Below the pieces are notes generated by a model, which was not told the DNA's origin, made no database searches, and saw nothing but the letters and a program-made list of their open reading frames with translations. A stretch of 20,661 bases of DNA, taken from positions 1 through 20,661 of the forward strand of contig DGIN01000070.1 of the NCBI GenBank assembly GCA_002387325.1. The letters run 5' to 3'. This DNA comes from Bacteroidales bacterium UBA4621 (GTDB lineage: Bacteria > Bacteroidota > Bacteroidia > Bacteroidales > Paludibacteraceae). The position numbers were made by a program, and so were the translations under genes. Each line of letters opens with the position of its first letter. Position 1 is the stretch's first letter. Of this stretch, positions 14,985 through 20,661 are shown piece by piece.

Positions 14985-16994
14985 ATGAAGAATATTCTGT
15001 CTGTAATATGGCTTACCACGCTTTGCTGTGTGTCTTTGTGTGCGCAAACGCATACCGATTCCGTGTCCGCTTTGTTCAATGTGGACGAGGTGATGGTTAC
15101 GGCGCGTACATTGAGCAAAGACATTATCATTCCGCAGACGCTCAAAGGGACGGAACTACAGCGGCTCAACTCGTTGTCGGTGGCGGACGCTTTGCGTTAT
15201 TTCTCAGGGGTGCAACTCAAAGACTATGGTGGGGTAGGGGGCATCAAAACCATCAATGTCCGCTCTATGGGTAGCCGGCATACGGCGGTCTATTACAACG
15301 GGGTACAACTCGGCAATGCGCAGAACGGACAGGTCGATTTGGGGCGTTTCTCGCTCGACAATATGGAGGAGATTGCGCTCTACAACGGGCAGAAATCCGA
15401 CATCTGGCAGTCGGCACGCGAGTTCGGCAGCGCGGGCAATGTCTATCTGACCACCCGCAAACCCTATTTCAAAGACAATGAGAAAGTGCATGTGCGTGCG
15501 CAGATGCGTGCAGGCAGTTTCGCCTTGGCTAATCCCGCTGTGGGTGTGGATGTGCGATTGGCGGAGGGCTTGAGCCTGACAATGGATGCCGAATATGTTT
15601 ATTCAAACGGCAAATACCCCTTTCGCTACCGCAGACTGCTGCCCGACGGACAGGTGGCATACGACACCACGGCGGTGCGGCAGAACGGCGACATCAATGC
15701 CGTGCGCACCGAGGCGGGACTCCACCACTACTATTCCAATACGGGTTTCTGGCGGCTGCACCTGTACAACTACTGGTCCGAGCGCGGTGTGCCGGGGGCG
15801 ATTGTGAACAACGTGTGGCGCAACGGCGAGCGGCTGTGGGACAGAAACACTTTCGGGCAGGTGCAATGGCAGGACGAGTATTTCGGGCGTTGGAGCCTGC
15901 GCGGACTGCTCAAATATGCCAACGATTATACGCATTACGTCAATTACGACGAGCGGCTTCTGCCTGCTGACAATCGGTATCTCCAGCAGGAATTATATCT
16001 GTCGCTGGCGCAGAAGATGATGCTTTTCCGCTGGTGGGATATGAGTGTGGCATACGATTTCCAGTACAACCGGTTGCGTCGTGAGAACCTGTTCTTGGAT
16101 GTCGACCGTGAGTATTTTCACCGCTATTCACATTGGTTGAGTCTTGCATCGGCGTGGAATGTGCAGGACTATCTGCGTGTGCAAGCCTCGGTGCTGATGA
16201 CGCAGCTGGATAAGAACGCCCCGCGTGTTACGCCCGGTGTGTTCCTCAGTCTGCGTCCGTGGCACGCTATCGATTTGAGTCTCAATGCGTTTTACAAGCA
16301 ATCGTACCGCTATCCCACTTTCAACGACCTCTACTATACCGATATGGGCAATGCCGACTTGCGTCCCGAATTGGCACGGCAGCATAGTGTGGATTTGACC
16401 TACCGCTTGCGGAAAAAGACGGTGCAGAGCCTGCTCTTGTCGGTCTCGTACTACTACAACCGGGTGTCCGACAAAATCATTGCCTACCCCAAGGGGCAGC
16501 AGTTCCGTTGGACGATGCTCAATCTCGGTTTGGTGAAAATCAACGGTGTGGACGCCAAAGCGGACATATCATTGGCTTTGCCTATGCGTTTTTTGCTGCG
16601 AATGAGGCTTAATTACACCTTTCAAACAGCAATCGATGTTACCAATCCCGCAGACACTTATTATAATAATCAGATACCATATATCCCGTGGCATAGCGGC
16701 AGTGCTGTGGCGGGGCTGGACTATACCGCCCGCCGTGGTGACCGGTATGGACTGAATTATTCGTTTATCTATGTGGGGGAACGCTACGGGCAGCAGGAGA
16801 ATACGGCATACAACTATGTGCAGCCATGGTACACCCACGACCTCAGTCTGTATGGTGAGTGGACGATCCGCCAACGCCATACTATCAAACTGACCCTCGA
16901 GATCAATAACCTCCTCGGGCAGGACTACGAGGTTATCCAAAACTACCCTATGCCCAAACAGAACTTCAGGGGGACAATCAGTTATCGATATTGA
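14985..16994 (+). CDS. btuB: BtuB-type TonB-dependent corrinoid receptor
   Basis: Predicted 669-residue outer-membrane receptor that imports vitamin B12 using TonB. The signal peptide is MKNILSVIWLTTLCCVSLCA (1-20). The TonB box DEVMVTA is at 34-40, close to E. coli BtuB DTLVVTA. A plug domain follows (about 45-160: LSVADALRYFSGVQLKDYGG and INVRSMGSRHTAVYYNGVQL), then a beta barrel ending in aromatic YRY. I choose the ATG at 14985, because the open frame to 14859 runs through the riboswitch; this start lies 8 nt after the expression hairpin. Substrate specificity rests on the riboswitch and on the BtuG-like neighbour. The TGA stop is followed directly by a GC-rich hairpin that is the left border of the DUF559 cassette. 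Confidence 0.92.
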   Translation: MKNILSVIWLTTLCCVSLCAQTHTDSVSALFNVDEVMVTARTLSKDIIIPQTLKGTELQRLNSLSVADALRYFSGVQLKDYGGVGGIKTINVRSMGSRHTAVYYNGVQLGNAQNGQVDLGRFSLDNMEEIALYNGQKSDIWQSAREFGSAGNVYLTTRKPYFKDNEKVHVRAQMRAGSFALANPAVGVDVRLAEGLSLTMDAEYVYSNGKYPFRYRRLLPDGQVAYDTTAVRQNGDINAVRTEAGLHHYYSNTGFWRLHLYNYWSERGVPGAIVNNVWRNGERLWDRNTFGQVQWQDEYFGRWSLRGLLKYANDYTHYVNYDERLLPADNRYLQQELYLSLAQKMMLFRWWDMSVAYDFQYNRLRRENLFLDVDREYFHRYSHWLSLASAWNVQDYLRVQASVLMTQLDKNAPRVTPGVFLSLRPWHAIDLSLNAFYKQSYRYPTFNDLYYTDMGNADLRPELARQHSVDLTYRLRKKTVQSLLLSVSYYYNRVSDKIIAYPKGQQFRWTMLNLGLVKINGVDAKADISLALPMRFLLRMRLNYTFQTAIDVTNPADTYYNNQIPYIPWHSGSAVAGLDYTARRGDRYGLNYSFIYVGERYGQQENTAYNYVQPWYTHDLSLYGEWTIRQRHTIKLTLEINNLLGQDYEVIQNYPMPKQNFRGTISYRY

Positions 16995-17020
16995 CCTCCC
17001 CAACCCCTCCAGGGGAGGGG
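16995..17020. repeat. Left GC-rich hairpin repeat of the DUF559 cassette
   Basis: It begins with CCTCCCCAA and contains a perfect 7-bp hairpin: CCCCTCC (17004-17010), loop AGG, GGAGGGG (17014-17020). It is the inverted counterpart of the repeat at 17471-17498. It may double as a transcription-attenuating structure after btuB. Confidence 0.85.
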
Positions 17021-17054
17021 CTCGACGGATGTGAATATACGAAATGAATATAGT

Positions 17055-17435
17055 ATGAGTACAGAATATAAATTGGCTAACCCGATGATTTATACTTTGC
17101 TTAAAGAAAAGGCAAAGCATTTGAGACAATATCCCACAGAAGCGGAGATTATATTGTGGGAAGGGCTACGCAATAAAAAATCAGGTTTTGTTTTCAAACG
17201 CCAATATATTATTGATGAGTATATTGTGGATTTTATTTGTTTGGAGAGAAAACTGATAATAGAACTGGACGGAAAATACCATTCGGCAGGTGAACAGCAA
17301 GAATTAGATGCTATTCGGGAGCAGCGCCTTAAAGCAATAGGCTTTCGCATTTTGCGTTTTACAAATGAGGAAGTTATACGCAATAACGATAGTGTGTTAA
17401 TAACAATAAAACAAGCATTAAATGAGTGTATTTGA
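17055..17435 (+). CDS. DUF559 protein, Vsr-like endonuclease fold
   Basis: Predicted 126-residue DUF559 protein. Family marks are LRQYPTEAEIILWEGLRNK (about 23-41), FKRQYIIDEYIVDF (47-60), the catalytic-looking LIIELDGKYHS (68-78) and RILRFTNEEV near the end. The fold is related to Vsr mismatch and very-short-patch endonucleases; no activity has been clearly established for this family as far as I know. The start is an ATG at 17055, with a GTG at 17031 as alternative. It is AT-rich (19 G or C of 60 at 17161-17220) amid GC-richer B12 genes and is bracketed by inverted hairpin repeats, so it looks like a small mobile cassette. Its last 14 nt overlap the longest btuG-like frame. Confidence 0.88.
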   Translation: MSTEYKLANPMIYTLLKEKAKHLRQYPTEAEIILWEGLRNKKSGFVFKRQYIIDEYIVDFICLERKLIIELDGKYHSAGEQQELDAIREQRLKAIGFRILRFTNEEVIRNNDSVLITIKQALNECI

Positions 17436-19359
17436 TTTCATAGTTCAGCATTGCAGAACCATTCTGTCATCCCCCTCTATGAGGGGGCTTGGGGGAGTCG
17501 TCTGTTTATTGTTTTTGTCCCTCACCTCTTGCCGCACGGACATAGTTGTCTATCCTTCTGAAGAAGAACAGGTTACTACGGACTCTATGCCCGGAGGTAT
17601 ATATATCCTCAACGAGGGGAATATGGGTTCCAACAAGGCGCGTATCGACTATATGAACCTCCAGACGGGTGTCTATACGAGCAATATCTACGGTCTGCAA
17701 AACCCCAATCAGGTCAAGGAACTCGGCGATGTGGGCAACGACATCAAAACGTATGGCGGTCGTCTCTATGCCGTTATCAACTGTAGCCACAAGGTGGAGG
17801 TGATGGACTTGCAGGCGCATCGTATCGGGCAGGTGGACTTGCCCAACTGCCGCTATCTCGCTTTTGCTGACGGCAAAATGTATGTCTCTGCTTATGTCGG
17901 TTCGATTGTCGATCCCGATATGTTAGGCTCTGTTTATGAGGTCGATACCGCCACGCTTCAAGTGCTGCGCGAAGTGAAAGTGGGGCATCAGCCTGACGAA
18001 CTGACCATTCTCGGCAACCGCCTCTATGTCTGCAACTCGGGCGGCTATCTTACCAACCGATACGACTCTACGCTGTCGGTTATCGATAGGAATTCTTTTG
18101 AGGAAATCAGGACCATTCCCGTAGGGCTCAATCCCTATATGGTGCGTGTGGACAGATACGGCAAACTGTGGGTTACCTGCCGAGGCAACTACGGTGATGT
18201 CGCCCCATCGCTGGTTGTGGTGGAAAGCGATATGGTCACCAAGCGTTTCTATCTCCAATGCGACAATATCTCGCTGCTCGGAGACTCGCTCTATGTGCTG
18301 GACGCAAAGGCAAAGACGCTTTCTATTATCAATACGCAGACGCTCCAGAGCACCCCGCAAAACACTATCTCTTCTGCACTCCAATCCTACGAAATGCCTT
18401 TCGGGCTATTAGCCACTCCGCAGAGCATCTATATCACCGATGCAAAGAACTATGTTTCGTCAGGAACACTGCATAGTTACTCGCTATCGGGCTTGCAACG
18501 CTGGGAAGTCAAGACGGGCGATATTCCAGGACATCTCTGCCTTGTGGGCGTTGATTTGGGCAACATCGCACCCGACACCGCCACCACTACCGGCGGCAAA
18601 TATCTTGCCCGTGTCTATGAGTATATGCCCGCTATGGGGCAGTTCGTCAATGTGATACCCAAGTATGCCGAGGGCGATGATGCCGAGGCAATGTGCCGCA
18701 AGTGCGAAGCCGCTATTGCTGGCAACAACGGCGAAACGATTACCCTCGGCGGCTGGGGCGGATATATCACTTTCGGTTTCGACCACGCTGTCCGCAATGT
18801 GCCGGGAGAACGCGATTTCCAAATACTCGGCAATGCGTTTTATCTGCAAGGCAGCACGCAATATGGCAGCAGCGAACCGGGGATCGTCTATGTCTCCCGC
18901 GATGTCAACCGCAACGGGCTTCCTGACGACCCGTGGTACGAACTGCGCGGCTCCGAGTACGACAATCCTACTACCGACCACCACTACCAAAAGACTTACA
19001 CCCGTGCGGGCGACACGCTCAAAAACGCTGTCCATAAACAGCCGTATTATCCGCAGTGGCTCACCGACGATGCCGTTACGTTTGAGGGCGTCCGTTTGGC
19101 AAATACGACCGAGAAAATCAACAATACGTATGTGCAGCGTGTCCTTGAATACGGATATGCCGACAACAAACCGAACACCGACACACTTGGCACAAGTTTT
19201 GATATTTCGTGGGCGGTTGATGCGGAAGGCAACCCCGTCGTCCTGCCGTCGGTCGATTTTATTCGCGTAGTAACCGCCATCGACTATTGGAACACTATTG
19301 CCGGTACAGGCGAAATCTCCACGGAGATAGCAGGAGCCATCGACCTGCATATGGAATAA
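17422..19359 (+). CDS. btuG: BtuG-like surface lipoprotein fused to a second surface domain
   Basis: Predicted surface lipoprotein of up to 645 residues. Lipobox LTSC with C37. Residues about 52-385 form a YncE/DUF5074-type beta propeller (GGIYILNEGNMGSNKARIDY, VGHQPDELTILGNRLYVCNS), as in BtuG, which binds B12 very tightly and caps BtuB. Residues about 388-645 are a separate domain (YLARVYEYMPAMGQFVNV, GWGGYITFGFDHAVRN, SEPGIVYVSRDVNRNGLPDD then PWYEL) usually seen in stand-alone Bacteroidetes surface proteins; the DVNRNGLPDD loop looks calcium-binding. The first ATG (17422) overlaps the DUF559 gene; an ATG at 17479, in the apex of the right hairpin repeat, gives a more normal 18-residue lipoprotein signal. 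Regulation presumably follows the btuB riboswitch. The BtuG role is inferred from fold and position. Confidence 0.8.
   Translation: MSVFDFIVQHCRTILSSPSMRGLGGVVCLLFLSLTSCRTDIVVYPSEEEQVTTDSMPGGIYILNEGNMGSNKARIDYMNLQTGVYTSNIYGLQNPNQVKELGDVGNDIKTYGGRLYAVINCSHKVEVMDLQAHRIGQVDLPNCRYLAFADGKMYVSAYVGSIVDPDMLGSVYEVDTATLQVLREVKVGHQPDELTILGNRLYVCNSGGYLTNRYDSTLSVIDRNSFEEIRTIPVGLNPYMVRVDRYGKLWVTCRGNYGDVAPSLVVVESDMVTKRFYLQCDNISLLGDSLYVLDAKAKTLSIINTQTLQSTPQNTISSALQSYEMPFGLLATPQSIYITDAKNYVSSGTLHSYSLSGLQRWEVKTGDIPGHLCLVGVDLGNIAPDTATTTGGKYLARVYEYMPAMGQFVNVIPKYAEGDDAEAMCRKCEAAIAGNNGETITLGGWGGYITFGFDHAVRNVPGERDFQILGNAFYLQGSTQYGSSEPGIVYVSRDVNRNGLPDDPWYELRGSEYDNPTTDHHYQKTYTRAGDTLKNAVHKQPYYPQWLTDDAVTFEGVRLANTTEKINNTYVQRVLEYGYADNKPNTDTLGTSFDISWAVDAEGNPVVLPSVDFIRVVTAIDYWNTIAGTGEISTEIAGAIDLHME
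17471..17498. repeat. Right GC-rich hairpin repeat of the DUF559 cassette
   Basis: Perfect 7-bp hairpin CCCCCTC (17471-17477), loop TAT, GAGGGGG (17481-17487), then CTTGGGGGAG. Read in reverse complement it starts CTCCCCCAAGCCCCCTC, parallel to the left repeat CTCCCCAACCCCTCC. It lies in the coding frame of the BtuG-like gene and reads SPSMRGLGGV there. Confidence 0.85.
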
Positions 19360-19404
19360 TGATGGATTATGAATTGCGAATGAACGCCGCTTTGTTGCCG
19401 GGGA

Positions 19405-19423
19405 CGCGGACGCCTCGTCCGCG
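19405..19423. terminator. GC-rich hairpin after the BtuG-like gene
   Basis: CGCGGACG (19405-19412), loop CCT, CGTCCGCG (19416-19423): a perfect 8-bp stem. There is no following U-tract, so it may be a repeat element or a weak terminator rather than a classic intrinsic one. The 14 nt at 19398-19411 recur inverted at 4758-4771. Confidence 0.45.
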
Positions 19424-19506
19424 GTAGTTAATGGTTCAATGGCAAATTATATGTTCCCCCAAATACTGCCTTATTTGAATAATTTTTGGTCATATTTGGA
19501 GAAAAG

Positions 19507-19527
19507 TAATTAACGTCTAATTAACGT
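19507..19527. repeat. Paired TAATTAACGT, 11-bp period
   Basis: TAATTAACGT at 19507-19516 and 19518-19527, one base apart. It is located about 130 nt upstream of the DUF4465 start and may be a regulator-binding site on one face of the helix. Confidence 0.75.
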
Positions 19528-19657
19528 TTGTCCCGTAGCAATCCTTATAATACCATTTACGGCAAAAACGGCAACGAGATTTGTTCCTATGCGGCTTTTA
19601 TGTATGGAATAATCAAACAAATCAATTAAATAACAAATAATTTTAATAACAAACAAA

Positions 19658-20530
19658 ATGAAAAAACTTTTCCTTTTTTGTGCAGCCCTGTTCGCTCTCA
19701 CCGCGCAGGCTGAAGAAATTACACTCAATTTGGCTACTGCCGTCAATGCGGACTATGCAGGTATTGAGTATAATGCAGAAAACATAATGGATAGTACTTA
19801 CAGTACGGACTATCGTTGGAGTCCGTTTATCTTTGTCAATGACTATGCTTTTATGTTCAGTCATTTGCCCAGCGGAAATAGTTGGGGAGGTTCGAGTTGG
19901 GAAGGCTACACTTTCAGCAAGAAGAATACCGATACCGGTAATCAGTTTGAGTGTGTTGCCAAAGGCGGACTTCAAGGTGAAGGAACACCGTTTGTCGTAG
20001 GGTATTATTCGGAGTATTTTACCAACAATAGTACGGATTATCCGTCCTCAAATGTTGTTGTCTTTGATGAGGCATACTATCCCAAAGAGGTATATATCTG
20101 CCAGAGTTCCAATACATTGAAGGCTTTGAAAGAAGGTATGTCCGTAGCACGTCCGTTCACCGACAAAGATACTTTGGCATTGATTATCACGGGTATCAAC
20201 AATATGTATGAGGAAGTCGGCAAGAGCGTGGTCTATTATCTTGCTGTGGATGGCAAGTTCAACCAAGGTTGGGAAAAAGTGGATTTGTCCGCTTTGTCCG
20301 CCTGCAACGGATTGAGTTTCCGTATGACCTCTACCGATAAAGGTGAGTCGGGAATCAATACGCCGACTTATTTCGCTTTGGACGGTCTGACCATCTCCAC
20401 AAGGAAAGTCGAAACCGGTCTCCAATATGCAGAGACCTATATCAAGGCAACCAAACGCCTTGTTAACGGCGTTCTCCTCATTGAACGCAACGGCAATACC
20501 TACAATGCTGCCGGTCAGTTGCTGAAATAA
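19658..20530 (+). CDS. Secreted DUF4465 protein
   Basis: Predicted 290-residue exported protein. The signal peptide MKKLFLFCAALFALTAQA is cleaved before EE by signal peptidase I; there is no lipobox. DUF4465 marks are SSWEGYTFSKKNTDTGNQFE (about 88-107), FVVGYYSEYF, and the near-terminal GINTPTYFALDGLTIST. The last 24 residues (RLVNGVLLIERNGNTYNA then AGQLLK) resemble a short conserved tail seen on many secreted Bacteroidales proteins, perhaps a sorting or anchoring signal. From memory, DUF4465 genes accompany BtuB/BtuG in Bacteroidetes B12 loci, where a corrinoid-binding accessory role has been proposed. It has 298 nt of upstream DNA and so may have its own promoter. It ends in a strong terminator. 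Confidence 0.82.
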   Translation: MKKLFLFCAALFALTAQAEEITLNLATAVNADYAGIEYNAENIMDSTYSTDYRWSPFIFVNDYAFMFSHLPSGNSWGGSSWEGYTFSKKNTDTGNQFECVAKGGLQGEGTPFVVGYYSEYFTNNSTDYPSSNVVVFDEAYYPKEVYICQSSNTLKALKEGMSVARPFTDKDTLALIITGINNMYEEVGKSVVYYLAVDGKFNQGWEKVDLSALSACNGLSFRMTSTDKGESGINTPTYFALDGLTISTRKVETGLQYAETYIKATKRLVNGVLLIERNGNTYNAAGQLLK

Positions 20531-20551
20531 CTGCTGTCGCAGAAAAAAAAT

Positions 20552-20590
20552 AAAAAAAGGTTGTCTGTCGATTGGCGGGCAGCTTTTTTT
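20552..20590 (+). terminator. Intrinsic terminator after the DUF4465 gene
   Basis: An A-rich arm AAAAAAAGGTTGTCTGTC pairs with GGCGGGCAGCTTTTTTT around a GATT loop, using several G-U pairs; the 3' arm ends in seven T. It starts 22 nt after the stop codon and closes the B12 locus. The A tract would allow some function on the other strand too. Confidence 0.85.
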
Positions 20591-20630
20591 ATGCACCGAT
20601 TATGCATACCTGTACCTCCATATATCCATT

Positions 20631-20661
20631 ACGTAGAAAAGACGTAGAAAGGACGTAGAAA
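20631..20661. repeat. 11-bp tandem repeat running off the window
   Basis: ACGTAGAAAAG (20631-20641), ACGTAGAAAGG (20642-20652) and a third copy cut by the window edge (20653-20661). It has the same period as the array at 2956-3005 but a different unit. Confidence 0.85.

Larger units (their letters stand above)
19360..19657. other. Intergenic region with hairpin and repeat fragments
   Basis: No gene. It contains fragments of dispersed-repeat type (ATTATGAATTGCGAATGAAC near 19370), a perfect GC-rich hairpin at 19405-19423, a TAATTAACGT pair spaced 11 bp apart (19507-19527), and an AT-rich leader before the DUF4465 gene. No second cobalamin riboswitch is visible. TTTG at 19527-19530 followed after 20 nt by TACCATTT is a poor promoter candidate. 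Confidence 0.6.

Noticed and set aside
18484..19350. Long open frame (288 codons) antisense to the BtuG-like gene
   Set aside because: The sense strand shows clear protein conservation patterns; the antisense product has none.

Overview
The window looks like chromosome of an uncultured-type Bacteroidales (phylum Bacteroidota). Evidence seen in the sequence: promoters of the Bacteroidetes type (TTTG, about 20 nt, TAnnTTTG) precede several genes, Shine-Dalgarno sequences are largely absent, and the gene families are typical of the phylum (SbsA-like Ig lipoprotein with a GGPKD motif, BtuG-type propeller, DUF4465, DUF559 cassette). Assignment below order level is not possible from this window.

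Layout. 1-525: no convincing gene; inverted repeat and two short tandem repeats. 526-2819 (minus strand): a compact group read from one promoter at 2850-2881, coding for a GNAT-like protein, a Fur-family regulator that has lost its sensory histidines, and a YugP-type membrane zinc peptidase. 2820-3196: divergent promoter region with an 11-bp tandem repeat halfway between the two promoters. 3197-9956 (plus strand): rarA, a 420-bp non-coding element with terminal inverted repeats and a 13-bp target duplication sitting exactly on the rarA stop codon, a ROK sugar kinase, a NodB deacetylase, an Ig-like lipoprotein, a YdeI-like protein and a PnuC-type vitamin transporter. 9953-12887: an AT-rich DpnII-like restriction-modification operon (Dam-family methyltransferase, DpnII-family endonuclease, DpnA-like methyltransferase with a long C-terminal extension). 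12897-14684: a Uup-type ABC-F ATPase.

14748-20590 is a vitamin B12 uptake locus: promoter, cobalamin riboswitch with a visible P1 stem and B12 box, a BtuB-type TonB-dependent receptor, then a BtuG-like surface lipoprotein fused to a second surface domain, then a secreted DUF4465 protein ending in a strong terminator. Between btuB and btuG sits a small AT-rich DUF559 (Vsr-like nuclease fold) gene bracketed by inverted GC-rich hairpins. The right-hand hairpin has become part of the btuG coding sequence and may carry its start codon.

How the genes work together: BtuG-like protein would capture corrinoid at the cell surface and pass it to BtuB, with expression switched off by the riboswitch when B12 is plentiful; the inner-membrane BtuFCD transporter is not in this window. 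The restriction-modification operon most probably recognises GATC. GATC itself is strongly depleted throughout the window (16 sites found by eye, about 81 expected for equal base use). The most interesting signals are the mobile non-coding elements (rarA 3' end and DUF559 cassette), the fused BtuG, and the Fur homologue without its sensing site. I did not find a clearly new multi-gene system.
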